This document shows positions 29,423 to 39,372 of a stretch of 64,000 bases of DNA, piece by piece. How positions within the stretch are numbered: the first letter of the stretch is position 1; the number at the start of each line of letters is the position of its first letter. Source of the stretch: Flavobacteria bacterium BAL38 (lineage in GTDB: Bacteria; Bacteroidota; Bacteroidia; Flavobacteriales; Flavobacteriaceae); NCBI GenBank assembly GCA_000169355.1, contig AAXX01000001.1:682001-746000 (forward strand), given 5' to 3'. The translations under genes and the position numbers were made by a program. The notes below the pieces were generated by a model, which was given only the letters and a program-made list of their open reading frames with translations, had not been told where the DNA came from and did no database searches.

Positions 29423-30166
29423 ATGAAAGACCTTTTCGGAAAAGCCATTTTAGACTACCAAACCAATAATTCTCCCGAAGATTTAATTACCGAAACTTCT
29501 ATTTCGGAAGCGGATGAAATGAGCGTTGCCTATTTGTTTCGTGATTTTAAGGAGATGCCAAAATTGGAACAGAAAGCATTGCAATTAGCCAAAGGAAAAG
29601 TGTTAGATGTTGGTTGCGGTGCAGGAAGTCACGCTTTGTATTTGCAGGAAAAAGGTTTTGATGTTACAGCAATTGATATTTCGGAAAATGCAATCAAAGC
29701 TTGTGAATTAAGAGGTTTGAAAAACTGTAAAGTTTCGGATGTTTTGGATTTAGATCCTGATACTTCGACTGCGCTCAGTAAGACAAATCAGAATAACAAT
29801 AAGTTCGATACTATTCTACTTTTAATGAATGGAACTGGAATTTTCGGTAAAATGAATAACATTCCAAAATTCTTACAAAAATTAAAATCATTACTAAACG
29901 AAGGCGGACAAATTTTAATTGATAGTTCGGACTTAATTTATATGTATGACCAAGACGAAGATGGTGCTTATGAAGTTCCAGCTAATGGATATTATGGCGA
30001 ATTAACGTTCACCATTCAATATAAAGGAGAAAACGAAGATACTTTTGATTGGCTCTATTTGGATTACAACACGTTACAAAACGCAGCAATTGCAAATGGT
30101 TTAGAATGTGATTTAATTTTAGAAGGCGAGCATTTTGATTATTTAGCTAAACTTACTCATCTTTAA
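29423..30166 (+). CDS. Class I SAM-dependent methyltransferase
   Basis: 247 residues with a Rossmann methyltransferase fold: motif I VLDVGCGAGSHALYL (about 60-75), VTAIDISENAIKACELRGL, and motif IV-like FDTILLLMNGTGIFG. The substrate is unknown. Residues about 113-123 (DTSTALSKTNQ), between the second strand-helix unit and motif IV, are encoded by a CTTCGAC-type repeat (29763-29785) and look like an in-frame insertion in a surface loop. The upstream spacer carries TTTAAACTCCTAAAC-type microrepeats. Confidence 0.85.
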   Translation: MKDLFGKAILDYQTNNSPEDLITETSISEADEMSVAYLFRDFKEMPKLEQKALQLAKGKVLDVGCGAGSHALYLQEKGFDVTAIDISENAIKACELRGLKNCKVSDVLDLDPDTSTALSKTNQNNNKFDTILLLMNGTGIFGKMNNIPKFLQKLKSLLNEGGQILIDSSDLIYMYDQDEDGAYEVPANGYYGELTFTIQYKGENEDTFDWLYLDYNTLQNAAIANGLECDLILEGEHFDYLAKLTHL

Positions 30167-30331
30167 TTGGAAAAACATAGTCACATACGATTTTCTTTAT
30201 ACTGAAAAGGCGTTTCACTTTACATAGCAATCAATAGTGAGACTTAAAAACAGAAACACAGATTAAAGAAATTAAATGAATTTTTAAAATTTCTTTAATC
30301 TGCGTTCCAAAAAATGAATTTGATATTTCCG

Positions 30332-30964
30332 TTATGGAATATTCAAATATTTATGCGTTTGCAACGACACTCGCCATTTTGGATTGTTCATTACATAATC
30401 AACTATTAAAGGCGTCATTTCTTCTTTTTTGCTCCACTCCGGTTGTAAAAAAAGAATCGCATTTGGATTCACTTTTGCCGCTTGTTCTTCAGCAAAAATA
30501 AAATCGTGTTTGTTGTAGATGATTACTTTTAATTCGTTGGCAATATCATAAGCACTTTGAACGGGTAATTTATTTTTCTTTGGCGACAAACAAAACCAAT
30601 CCCAAGTTCCAGTAACTTCATACGCTCCCGAAGTTTCAATATGTACTCTTAAATTTTGCTCTTTTAATTTTGATGTCAATAATGTCATGTCCCAAGTTAA
30701 AGGTTCTCCACCAGTAACAACAACTGTGTCCGCATATTTTTTTGCATTAGATACAATAATATCCGTATTCGTAGGCGGGTGTAACTCCGCATTCCAACTT
30801 TCCTTTACATCGCACCAATGACAACCAACATCGCAACCGCCAATTCGTATAAAATAAGCAGCAGTTCCTGTATGATACCCTTCCCCTTGAATGGTATAAA
30901 ACTCCTCCATTAAAGGCAACATTTCGCCTTTTTCAACCGCTAATTGTGTTTCTTTTTTCAACAT
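30332..30964 (-). CDS. queE: 7-carboxy-7-deazaguanine synthase
   Basis: Radical SAM enzyme converting 6-carboxy-tetrahydropterin to 7-carboxy-7-deazaguanine in queuosine (preQ0) synthesis. 210 residues. FYTIQGEGYHTG precedes the cluster-binding CDVGCHWC (C-x3-C-x2-C), and TGGEPL follows. A perfect -7 box TATCTTTG lies on the minus strand at 30985-30992. The queA gene at 46556 acts later in the same pathway. Confidence 0.93.
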   Translation of the reverse strand: MLKKETQLAVEKGEMLPLMEEFYTIQGEGYHTGTAAYFIRIGGCDVGCHWCDVKESWNAELHPPTNTDIIVSNAKKYADTVVVTGGEPLTWDMTLLTSKLKEQNLRVHIETSGAYEVTGTWDWFCLSPKKNKLPVQSAYDIANELKVIIYNKHDFIFAEEQAAKVNPNAILFLQPEWSKKEEMTPLIVDYVMNNPKWRVSLQTHKYLNIP

Positions 30965-31040
30965 CTTAAAACTAAAATAGTGGGCAAAGATACGATTTGG
31001 AAGTTAGAATTTAAGTATTAGTAGTTAGAATTTATATTTT

Positions 31041-31140
31041 TGAAATTGAAATTGAATTTGCAATTATTGTATTTGTTGAAATTGAAATTGAATTTGCAAT
31101 TATTGTATTTGTTGAAATTTTAATTGAATTTCTGTACATT
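31041..31140. repeat. 36-bp tandem repeat upstream of the HerA-like gene
   Basis: Two identical 36-bp units (31041-31076, 31077-31112) and a diverged partial third (31113-31140). The unit reads TGAAATTGAAATTGAATTTG... and carries TTG elements. The third copy contributes the -33/-7 region of the following gene. Confidence 0.85.
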
Positions 31141-31142
31141 TG
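31112..31142 (+). promoter_or_regulatory. Promoter of the HerA/DUF853 gene
   Basis: TTG (31112-31114), 20 bases, TACATTTG (31135-31142), an exact -7 box formed at the end of the tandem repeat. Confidence 0.65.
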
Positions 31143-31164
31143 AAAATTAGAAAACAAAACAATC

Positions 31165-32682
31165 ATGAGTAAAATAGAGGATTTTAGCAAACATATAAAC
31201 GAAGGATATACTTGTAAAGGAGAATTTATCACATTAGGTGGTGGAATTTTAGATGGTGAAGCCGTTCCAAATACGCATGTTAAAATACCTCTAAAAACAT
31301 TAAACCGTCATGGATTAATTGCAGGAGCAACTGGAACCGGAAAAACCAAAACTATTCAGGTGTTATCTGAACAATTATCACAAAACGGAATTCCCGTTTT
31401 AATGATGGATATAAAAGGTGATTTCTCTGGAATTGCCATGCCTGGAGAAGAAAAACCATTTATTACCGAACGTCATGAAAAAATAACAATTCCATACGAA
31501 ATTAAATCATTTCCTGTTGAATTAATGACCATTTCAGAACAAAACGGTGTTCGATTACGCGCAACTGTTTCTGAATTTGGACCGGTATTATTTTCTCGAA
31601 TTTTAGATTTAAATGACACTCAATCTGGAATTGTTTCTATTATTTTTAAATATTGCGACGACAATAATTTACCTCTTTTAGATTTAAAAGACTTTAAAAA
31701 AGTATTACAATACGCAACAGAAGACGGAAAAGCAGAATTTGAAGGCGAATATGGCAGAATTTCAACCAGTTCTACAGGTTCAATTTTAAGAAAAATCATC
31801 GAACTAGAACAGCAAGGTGCTGCATTGTTTTTTGGTGAAAAATCATTTGAAATTGAAGATTTAATGCGAATTGACGAAAACGGAAATGGTTATGTCAACA
31901 TCATGCGATTGACCGATATTCAAGACAAACCAAAATTATTTTCGACTTTCATGCTGAGTTTGTTGGCTGAAATTTACAATACAATGCCAGAACAAGGTGA
32001 TGCTGGACGACCAGAATTAGTGATTTTTATTGATGAAGCGCATTTGATTTTTGATGAAGCAAGCAAAACATTATTAAATCAAATTGAAACGATTGTAAAA
32101 TTAATCCGTTCTAAAGGAATTGGTGTTTATTTCATTACGCAAAACCCAATGGATGTTCCAACAGGTGTTTTAGCACAATTAGGTTTAAAAATTCAGCATG
32201 CACTAAGAGCTTTTACTGCAAATGACAGAAAAGCGATTAAAATGACTGCAGAAAATTATCCGGAAACTGAATTTTACAAAACAGACGAAGTTTTAACTTC
32301 ATTAGGAATTGGAGAAGCTTTTGTTACGGCATTAAGTGAAAAAGGAACACCAACACCATTAGTAGCCACCATGTTGCGAGCACCAATGAGTCGAATGGAT
32401 ATTTTAACGGATAGTGAAATTGATTTGAATATTTCAAAATCGAAATTGGCTAAAAAATACAACGAAGAAGTAGACAGAGAAAGTGCCTACGAATTATTGA
32501 ATAAAAAAATTGCCGAAGCACAAGAAGTAGCCGTAGAAAAAGAGGAGGCAAAACCAAGCCGAAAAACAAAAGAAGAACCAAGTACTACAGAAGTTATTGG
32601 AAAATCAATTACTAAAGTTGTTACGAGTGCTACTTTTATTCGTGGTGCATTTGGTTTATTAATGAAGATGTTTAAGAAATAA
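31165..32682 (+). CDS. HerA-like P-loop ATPase (DUF853)
   Basis: 505-residue cytosolic FtsK/HerA-superfamily ATPase of the DUF853 family. The Walker A is GATGTGKT (about 54-61), followed by VPVLMMDIKGDFSGIAMPGE-type sequence, Walker B LVIFIDEAHLIF, and an arginine/sensor region RSKGIGVYFITQNPMDVP. A Lys/Glu-rich linker follows from about 440. Relatives are hexameric DNA translocases, but the cellular role of DUF853 members is not defined. It is the first gene of a tight three-gene operon with 1-base overlaps. Confidence 0.88.
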   Translation: MSKIEDFSKHINEGYTCKGEFITLGGGILDGEAVPNTHVKIPLKTLNRHGLIAGATGTGKTKTIQVLSEQLSQNGIPVLMMDIKGDFSGIAMPGEEKPFITERHEKITIPYEIKSFPVELMTISEQNGVRLRATVSEFGPVLFSRILDLNDTQSGIVSIIFKYCDDNNLPLLDLKDFKKVLQYATEDGKAEFEGEYGRISTSSTGSILRKIIELEQQGAALFFGEKSFEIEDLMRIDENGNGYVNIMRLTDIQDKPKLFSTFMLSLLAEIYNTMPEQGDAGRPELVIFIDEAHLIFDEASKTLLNQIETIVKLIRSKGIGVYFITQNPMDVPTGVLAQLGLKIQHALRAFTANDRKAIKMTAENYPETEFYKTDEVLTSLGIGEAFVTALSEKGTPTPLVATMLRAPMSRMDILTDSEIDLNISKSKLAKKYNEEVDRESAYELLNKKIAEAQEVAVEKEEAKPSRKTKEEPSTTEVIGKSITKVVTSATFIRGAFGLLMKMFKK

Positions 32683-33089
32683 TGACCAAAATAAAATTTA
32701 CAGAATTAGGTTTTAAAAAAAATCTAGACTCTTTAATAGTAATTCTAGGAATTGTTTGCTTAATAATTGGGCTTATTGCTGTATTTGGATTTCTAAACCA
32801 TAGACTTTCTGGATTAGCTGGTTTTTCGGCTGTTTTAACTACATTTCCACAGCTTAAAACCTACTTTTACAAAAACTATTTTCTATGGAACAAAAGAGGT
32901 GGAACCATAAAAATTAATTCGAAAAGCAAATCAATAGTTTTTAAAGAAATAGCATCATATTCAATAGAGAATGATAAATTATTCATTTTAAAAAAGAACA
33001 AAACACAACTTGATTTTTCTCTAATAGATATTGATAAAGAAGACATTGAAAAAATTGAAGGAATTTTAAAAAGCCTTATTAAAATATAA
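32682..33089 (+). CDS. Hypothetical membrane protein
   Basis: 135 residues. Two hydrophobic segments (about 17-37 and 43-60) are followed by a soluble beta-rich domain (about 72-135, GGTIKINSKSKSIVFKEIASYSIENDKLFILKK...) that looks like a small PH-like strand repeat. No family recognised. Start and stop overlap the neighbours by one base each, so it is translated with the ATPase and cupin genes. Confidence 0.65.
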   Translation: MTKIKFTELGFKKNLDSLIVILGIVCLIIGLIAVFGFLNHRLSGLAGFSAVLTTFPQLKTYFYKNYFLWNKRGGTIKINSKSKSIVFKEIASYSIENDKLFILKKNKTQLDFSLIDIDKEDIEKIEGILKSLIKI

Positions 33090-33454
33090 TGAAAAAATAT
33101 TTCATACAAAAATCGCCATTTGTAGTTCCAACAACCGATGGCAAATTAATAGAAGAGCATCACGGATTGGCAACCACAAACAATTCAGCTATTTCAATTG
33201 CTCATATGGTGGCGCCACCAGGATGGAGCGAACCATTTCAAACTCCAGAATTTGATGAATACACCTATATCATTAAAGGCAAAAAACAATTTATTATTGA
33301 AGATGAAACGATAGTTTTAGAAACAGGTCAATCGATAAAAATTGAGAAAAACACGCGCGTTCAATACTCCAATCCTTTTGATGAACCTTGTGAATACATT
33401 GCAATTTGTACGCCAGCTTTTGATTTTAATAAAGTTCATAGAGAAGAGAATTAA
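33089..33454 (+). CDS. Cupin-domain protein
   Basis: 121-residue single cupin: GWSEPFQTPEFDEYTYIIKGKKQFIIEDE forms cupin motif 1 with E and Y in place of the usual histidines. Motif 2 is weak (VQYSNPFDEPCEYIAICTPAF). Metal binding is therefore uncertain. The substrate is unknown. It ends the operon of the HerA-like gene and overlaps the convergent DUF3999 gene by 4 bases. Confidence 0.82.
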   Translation: MKKYFIQKSPFVVPTTDGKLIEEHHGLATTNNSAISIAHMVAPPGWSEPFQTPEFDEYTYIIKGKKQFIIEDETIVLETGQSIKIEKNTRVQYSNPFDEPCEYIAICTPAFDFNKVHREEN

Positions 33455-34671
33455 TCCTTCTTCTCTACCTCTTTTAATAATCCAAAAGCAAAATAGGCAA
33501 TAATTATTCCTGCTACAATAATTGCTATCCATAAAAACCAATTGGTTTGCCTGAATTGTTGTGTTTTCGATGCTTTATTTAAACTTATCTTTTTAAAATC
33601 TGAAATTCTAATTAGTCCTAATTTAGTCAAATCATTTGGTAGAAATTTTACCAAATCATATTGCGGTTTTGACAAAGTAGAATCTACTACTATTTCATAA
33701 TTCTTACTAACATCTAAATCGGCAATTAAATAAAATTGATTTTGTAATAATTTGATTCCTTTAATTTCTAAAGGTTCGTTGTCTAAATTTTCGATTTCAA
33801 TTTCAAAATCTTTTGCTTGAAAACTTTCCCATTTAAAACTATTAGCTGAGTTTGAATCTAAATTAAAAGTAGCAACCGATTTTCTATATATTTCTGATTT
33901 CTTTTTTACGCTTCTAGTTTCCTTAATGAAGACGGAAGCTTTTCTAAAAAATCTTGAGTTTTTGAAATTAAATGCTATTCCATCAACCGTATATAAATTA
34001 TCTGCAGAAAACTTTATAATGGTTTTTTTGTTTGTTTTATCCTCAATTAATTTATGTTTAAAAACTTCTAATACTGTCGTTGGTTCTATTTTTTCATCTC
34101 CGATAAAATAACCAACTTCTAAAAGATTAATAGGCATTGAATTTTTATCAATAAATTCAATTTTTAAAAATTTATAGGAATTGTTTGGAAATGAAACTGT
34201 TTTTCTAACATACGTATTTTGAAAATCATTTAAATCATACAACATTGCATTCATCACTAATCCAAACCAATGAATTCCATCGTCACTTCCGCTTATATTA
34301 TATTCTTTAGTAAGACCTGTATTGGCAATTTTCAGACTTAATTCTGAACAATATTTCATATTTTGAACGACATTGATAATGTAATATGAAACTGAGTCCT
34401 TGAATTGTTTTTGATCCGAAATTCTTAATGATTGATATCGGTTTGAGAAAAAATAGTCTTTATTGAAATCAACTACAAAAGGAATTTCTTTTTTTTCATC
34501 ATTATAAATTCTCAAAAAATCAAAATTTTCATTAGAAGCCGAACGCACTTCAGGAGCAATTAAAATCCTATGAAATCCCTTTTCTTCTACTCTTTCAATA
34601 TTACCTTTATGGCTTTGACCAAAACCAAAAATCGATATAAAACAAAACGAAATAAATAATTTAATTTTCAT
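33451..34671 (-). CDS. DUF3999-like exported protein
   Basis: About 406 residues from the chosen ATG at 34671, which gives a good signal peptide (MKIKLFISFCFISIFGFGQ). A long beta-rich exported domain (RVEEKGFHRILIAPEVRSASNENFDFLRIYND..., DGIHWFGLV) is followed by a C-terminal membrane helix (about 382-402). This is the architecture of DUF3999 proteins, which are commonly encoded beside DUF2339 membrane proteins as here. The frame is open to 34695, but that start lacks a signal-like N-terminus. The start overlaps the DUF2339 stop by 11 bases, implying coupling. Envelope role unknown. Confidence 0.78.
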   Translation of the reverse strand: MKIKLFISFCFISIFGFGQSHKGNIERVEEKGFHRILIAPEVRSASNENFDFLRIYNDEKKEIPFVVDFNKDYFFSNRYQSLRISDQKQFKDSVSYYIINVVQNMKYCSELSLKIANTGLTKEYNISGSDDGIHWFGLVMNAMLYDLNDFQNTYVRKTVSFPNNSYKFLKIEFIDKNSMPINLLEVGYFIGDEKIEPTTVLEVFKHKLIEDKTNKKTIIKFSADNLYTVDGIAFNFKNSRFFRKASVFIKETRSVKKKSEIYRKSVATFNLDSNSANSFKWESFQAKDFEIEIENLDNEPLEIKGIKLLQNQFYLIADLDVSKNYEIVVDSTLSKPQYDLVKFLPNDLTKLGLIRISDFKKISLNKASKTQQFRQTNWFLWIAIIVAGIIIAYFAFGLLKEVEKKD

Positions 34672-37162
34672 TTGCACTACTATTTTGAGATTCATCCACT
34701 ACTAACTTTTTGATTTTTTGATACACAAAAGAGATAATCAAAATCAGCACTCCTAATAATATAAATGCTATAATTTTTCCGGTTTCTGAAACGTTATTAA
34801 TATCATATACAAACAATTTCACAATAGTTAATCCTAGTAATGAAAGTGCAATAATTCGAATTTGTTTCCATTGTTTTCTAATTCCGAAAATCAGTAAAGC
34901 AAATGATAAAATTCCCCATAAAATCGGATAACCAATTTTAATTACTTGCACTTTTATGATATTTAATTTGCCTTGAACATTGTATTCGTCCATTCGGAAA
35001 GTTTCTTTTGGTAAATCGGAACCTTTAAAATCTTCATCGATTTGTTGTAAAACGGTTGCCGATTCTACTGCAAACAAATTATGTACAATTAATTCATTGC
35101 TCAAAATATAAACTCCGCAAAAGACCAACAACCAAAGAGCAATATTAGATTTTAAAAAGACAATGTGCGCTTTATTCAAAATTTGATTGGCTAAAATCGA
35201 AACATAATAAATTAAACAAGCCAAAATAATGTAATGTAAATTAAACGCTATTACCGAATCCCAGTTTTTAGCAATGTTCCAAAGAACTTCTTTTGATGGA
35301 ATATTGTACCACCAAACCACATATAACGCAATGTTAACCATAGCCAAAATGGTTGCCAATTTTCGCACTAGTTCTTCTTTAGATTTTAATCCAAAGTAAA
35401 TAAATACAGTACTAAAAATAAAATGATACCCAACCGATAAAGACAACGCAGCGTATGAATTTTCTAAATTTTGACCTGATTGATGAATGATTTCAAAAAT
35501 TCCGACAAAATACCCAATAATTAAAGCTACCCAAGTGATTCCGTTGCGATAAAAAACAGGATCAAATTCAATTTTAAAAATAGTATTTGATTCGTTTTCT
35601 TTTTTCAATAGAAAATAAGTACCAAGTAAAGAACCAACTACCACAATTCCGGTTATGAAAATTGGATTGAATAGTATGGTAAGTTCGTTATTTGTATAAC
35701 GATATTGTTTATCCCAATCAATAATTAAACTAATAATCAACAAAAACTGAACCACCATTGCGCTTAATTTAAACATATTGATTTTCGATTTTTGCGACAA
35801 CCAAAACAATAAAATCGCTTCTACAGCCCAAAATAAAGTAATTTGATTACCTTCAAATTGAATTGGAATGGTTAAAGTAACAAACGTTAACACCAATCCA
35901 ATTAACAAATAGACGGCATTTTTATCTAATCCAAATTTCTTAAATAAAACAACGGCATATATTAAATTATAAACCGCTAATGAAAGCGTAAACAATCCTT
36001 TGAATTCAATTCCCCAATTATGCAAAATACCCATTCCTAAACCGAAATACACAAAAGTGTTGGCCATTATTATGAAATAATCAATAGGAGAAAAAACACC
36101 TTTTCTTCTTACGTTATTTAGAACAGCCACAATACTAAAGATAAAATAATATAATGTTGCAAAAGCTAGAGCGCCTTTATGTGGTAAAATATCGTCGTTT
36201 AATTCTCTGTAATACCAAGAAAAGAAAAGTATGTTTGTAAATATGAAAGATAAAATAGTTACTAAATTCCATTTTTTATAGTAAGCAATTCCCAGAATTC
36301 CAATATTTAAAATAGCGATATAAGTAAACAAAACCACATAATTTCCGGCTCCAGTACTTACCATAAAAGGAACCGCAAATCCTCCAATTAATGACAAAAC
36401 TGCTAATTCTTGCCTGTTGTAAGCAACTGATACAAACGTACTAAAAGCAGTAATCACGACCATAATGGCAAAAGCAATAGTTTGACTAAATATATGATAA
36501 TCATGAAATGCTATAGCAATAGTAAAATAAAAAATACTAACAGCACCTGCCACCATAACAGAACTAAATGCTTGGTAGTTTTTCTTTAATTTGTGTGCCA
36601 CACCCATAACTATTGAACCTGCTAAAATTCCGATTCCAACACGAGCAGTTTCGTTTATCCATTCTTTATCAATGGCATATTTCACAAAGAAACTAATGCC
36701 TAAAACCAGTATTAAAATTCCAATTTTATTAATTAGATTTTCTCCGATAAATTTTTCTAAATCGGGATTATTTTCTTTGAAATTTTCGAACCACGATTTT
36801 TGTGGAGCTCTTGGTTGCTCTGGTTCAATAATTGGAACATACTGTTTGATTTCTTCTTTGATTTCGACTTTAATAGGTTCAGCAACTGGAATAATTTCAG
36901 GTGTTTTTTCAATAACCTCAATAGGTTTTTCTATTATTTTTTCTTCCACAATTGGTTTTGAAACCGGAACTGATTCCTTACGAATTTCGGGAGCAGTTTT
37001 TGAAACATCTTGAACCACTTTTGAACTCAATTCATTTTTTAAATCATTGATTCGTTCATGCAATCGATAAACAGTATCTTGTAGTTGCTTAAATTTTGAA
37101 TTCATACTTGTTAAAAGTATAATTACAATAACTAAAATAGCAAGTAATAGTATGGTTTCCAT
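34661..37162 (-). CDS. DUF2339 polytopic membrane protein
   Basis: 833 residues. An N-terminal helix is followed by a coiled-coil and Pro/Glu-rich segment (about 20-130, with repeated KPIVEEKIIEKPIEVIEKTP-type motifs), then a very long membrane domain with well over twenty predicted helices (about 145-815). This matches DUF2339, a large bacterial membrane family of unknown function. The Pro/Glu-rich region probably lies in the cytoplasm. It is first in a two-gene unit with the DUF3999-like gene. Confidence 0.88.
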   Translation of the reverse strand: METILLLAILVIVIILLTSMNSKFKQLQDTVYRLHERINDLKNELSSKVVQDVSKTAPEIRKESVPVSKPIVEEKIIEKPIEVIEKTPEIIPVAEPIKVEIKEEIKQYVPIIEPEQPRAPQKSWFENFKENNPDLEKFIGENLINKIGILILVLGISFFVKYAIDKEWINETARVGIGILAGSIVMGVAHKLKKNYQAFSSVMVAGAVSIFYFTIAIAFHDYHIFSQTIAFAIMVVITAFSTFVSVAYNRQELAVLSLIGGFAVPFMVSTGAGNYVVLFTYIAILNIGILGIAYYKKWNLVTILSFIFTNILFFSWYYRELNDDILPHKGALAFATLYYFIFSIVAVLNNVRRKGVFSPIDYFIIMANTFVYFGLGMGILHNWGIEFKGLFTLSLAVYNLIYAVVLFKKFGLDKNAVYLLIGLVLTFVTLTIPIQFEGNQITLFWAVEAILLFWLSQKSKINMFKLSAMVVQFLLIISLIIDWDKQYRYTNNELTILFNPIFITGIVVVGSLLGTYFLLKKENESNTIFKIEFDPVFYRNGITWVALIIGYFVGIFEIIHQSGQNLENSYAALSLSVGYHFIFSTVFIYFGLKSKEELVRKLATILAMVNIALYVVWWYNIPSKEVLWNIAKNWDSVIAFNLHYIILACLIYYVSILANQILNKAHIVFLKSNIALWLLVFCGVYILSNELIVHNLFAVESATVLQQIDEDFKGSDLPKETFRMDEYNVQGKLNIIKVQVIKIGYPILWGILSFALLIFGIRKQWKQIRIIALSLLGLTIVKLFVYDINNVSETGKIIAFILLGVLILIISFVYQKIKKLVVDESQNSSANEN

Positions 37163-37244
37163 CTAGAGTTCCTTTTAATAAACTCAAAGATAAACTTTTT
37201 GTAAGAAAAAAATCCAAACCTCTTAATTGAAGTTTGGATTTAAA

Positions 37245-38585
37245 TTATTGTAGTAATTCTAAAATTTTATTTTCGACTTGTTCTGAATCCCAAATTTTCT
37301 CGATATTTTCAATTTTTAATACCTCTTGCATAATTTCATTTTGAAAATCTCCTATTGCCATGGCTTCAGAATAAGGTTGTAAACTAAACGTTACTCTACT
37401 GTACAAAGGCATCCATTTATCTGGATGTTTATCAGAAAACCATTTTTCAATTTTCTTTTGAAGCAAAAAATTTGAATCTGCCGTTTTGTTACTCATTTCT
37501 TCAAAATTTCTTCTAGACAATTCTGCAATAGCATCTGCATTTGGTTTACGAGAAATTTCATATTCTGAAAATATCGCATTCCAATCGTCGCCATAGGTAT
37601 GAATTAATTCATTTAAAATGGTAATATCTTCAAAACCTGCATTCATACCGTGTCCGTAAAATGGAACAATAGCATGAGCAGAATCACCAATTAAAGCTAC
37701 CTTGTCTTCAAATGTCCATGGAAAGCATTTCATTATAGCTAAATAACTTGTTGGATTTTTAAAGAAATCACGAACCAAATCTGGAATTACTTCTTTTGTA
37801 TCTGGAAAATATTTTGCAAAAAATGCTGCTAAAGCTGCTTCATCTTTTAAAGATTCAAAAGAATTTTCACCTTTAAAAGGCATAAATAAGGTACAAGTAA
37901 AAGATCCATCTAAATTAGACAAAGCCATTAACATGAAGTTTCCTCTAGGCCAAATATGAAGTGAGTTTTTATCTATTTTATGGGAACCATCTGCGTTAGC
38001 CGGAATATGTAATTCTTTGTAACCAATTTGCATAAATTCCTGAGAATAATCGAACATAGATTGACGTTGCATTCTGTGTCTAATTCTAGAAAAAGCGCCA
38101 TCTGCTCCAAATACTTTATCGTATTTTAATTCAGTCCAATCGCCTTGTTCCGATTCTCCTTCGTATAAACTAGCTGTTGCCAGATTTACATCCCAAATTT
38201 TATGCTCGAAAAAGAATTTGACACCTTCAGCTTCAGCTAAATCAACCATCTTACGGTTTAAAACACCTCTTGATAGTGAAAAAATAGCTTCACCTTCTTT
38301 TCCGTAAAATTGATAATTTAATTTACCATCTTGCAAATGAATAGCTCTTTTGTCTACCGGAATTCCAATTTTTCTAATTTCTGCATCTAAACCCACGTCT
38401 TCAAGAGCTTTCCATCCTCTATTTGACATAACTAAATTAATAGATCTTCCTGAAAACTGAATCGTTCTAATATCAGGACTTCTATCATAAACATGAACAG
38501 TATGTCCTGCTCTTTTTAAATAGATTGCCAATAAAGTTCCAACTAAACCAGAACCTACTACGGCAATTTTTTGTGGCGTTTGCAT
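37245..38585 (-). CDS. kmo: Kynurenine 3-monooxygenase
   Basis: FAD- and NADPH-dependent hydroxylase converting L-kynurenine to 3-hydroxykynurenine, a step of tryptophan breakdown and NAD synthesis. 446 residues. FAD motif VVGSGLVG (about 9-16), NLVMSNRGW and the second FAD motif VALIGDSAHAIVPFYGHGMNAGFED are all typical of KMO. A -7 box TATTTTTG (minus strand, 38612-38619) lies upstream. The next pathway enzyme, kynureninase, is at 45129 on the same strand but not in the same operon. Confidence 0.94.
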   Translation of the reverse strand: MQTPQKIAVVGSGLVGTLLAIYLKRAGHTVHVYDRSPDIRTIQFSGRSINLVMSNRGWKALEDVGLDAEIRKIGIPVDKRAIHLQDGKLNYQFYGKEGEAIFSLSRGVLNRKMVDLAEAEGVKFFFEHKIWDVNLATASLYEGESEQGDWTELKYDKVFGADGAFSRIRHRMQRQSMFDYSQEFMQIGYKELHIPANADGSHKIDKNSLHIWPRGNFMLMALSNLDGSFTCTLFMPFKGENSFESLKDEAALAAFFAKYFPDTKEVIPDLVRDFFKNPTSYLAIMKCFPWTFEDKVALIGDSAHAIVPFYGHGMNAGFEDITILNELIHTYGDDWNAIFSEYEISRKPNADAIAELSRRNFEEMSNKTADSNFLLQKKIEKWFSDKHPDKWMPLYSRVTFSLQPYSEAMAIGDFQNEIMQEVLKIENIEKIWDSEQVENKILELLQ

Positions 38586-38711
38586 GAAATTTTTTGTAAA
38601 AATTCGGAGTACAAAAATACTGATTTTAAAAATTTTAAAGCCTTATTTTAAAATTTAATTGCTTTAAAAATATTTTTGTTTAATTTTTTATATTATTTGT
38701 TAAACAAAATG

Positions 38712-38719
38712 TATCTTTG
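38712..38719 (+). promoter_or_regulatory. -7 box of the flavin reductase gene
   Basis: TATCTTTG, an exact consensus, 15 bases before the ATG at 38734. No well-spaced -33 element is seen. Confidence 0.5.
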
Positions 38720-38733
38720 AAATAAAAAAAGAA

Positions 38734-39372
38734 ATGAGAAAATTTACCAAAGATGAGTTGTTTTACATGTCAAAAGTTCCGAGACTAAATCTTGTAAATT
38801 GTCTTACAGGTTACAAATCAGCCAATTTAATAGGCACTTGTTCAGAAAGCGGTGTATTAAATTTAGCCATTTTTAGCAGTGTTACACATTTAGGTAGCGA
38901 ACCTCCTTTATTAGGATTTATTTTAAGACCCACTACGGTTCCTAGAGACACGTATAAAAATATAAAAGAAACCGGATATTTTACTTTAAATCACATAACG
39001 GAAGAAATGATTGCCGATGCACATCATACATCATCAAGTTATGAAGAAGAAGTTTCTGAATTTGATAAAATTAACTTAGAACCTGAATTTATAGATAATA
39101 ATAAAGTCCCTTTTGTAAAAGGAAGTCCGGTGCAATTGCTTTGTAAATATGTAAATGAATACAAAATTGAAGAAAATGATTGTTTACATATTATTGCTTC
39201 GATAGAAACTATTTACGTTGACGAAAAAGTTTTAAAAGAAGATTTATGGATTCAGCTCGACCTAGGAAATGTGGTAGCAATAAATGGATTAGACGGATAT
39301 GCGGTTCCAAAAATTGTAGATCGATTTCATTATGCAAGACCAGACAAACCATCAATTTCTATGCTTAAATGA
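38734..39372 (+). CDS. Flavin reductase-like protein (FMN-binding split barrel)
   Basis: 212 residues of the flavin reductase / DIM6-NTAB family. The N-terminal half shows NLVNCLTGYKSANLIGT and NLAIFSSVTHLGSEPPLLGFILRPTTVPRDTYKNI, the FMN-binding split-barrel pattern. It probably binds FMN and reduces flavin with NAD(P)H. It leads into a frameshifted DUF2256 gene (ATGA overlap) and two photolyase-family genes, so it may supply or bind flavin in a light-related unit; that is an inference from position. Confidence 0.87.
   Translation: MRKFTKDELFYMSKVPRLNLVNCLTGYKSANLIGTCSESGVLNLAIFSSVTHLGSEPPLLGFILRPTTVPRDTYKNIKETGYFTLNHITEEMIADAHHTSSSYEEEVSEFDKINLEPEFIDNNKVPFVKGSPVQLLCKYVNEYKIEENDCLHIIASIETIYVDEKVLKEDLWIQLDLGNVVAINGLDGYAVPKIVDRFHYARPDKPSISMLK

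Noticed and set aside
31041-31112. CRISPR array
   Set aside because: Two adjacent identical units without spacers are a tandem repeat; no cas genes are near. No CRISPR array was seen in the window.
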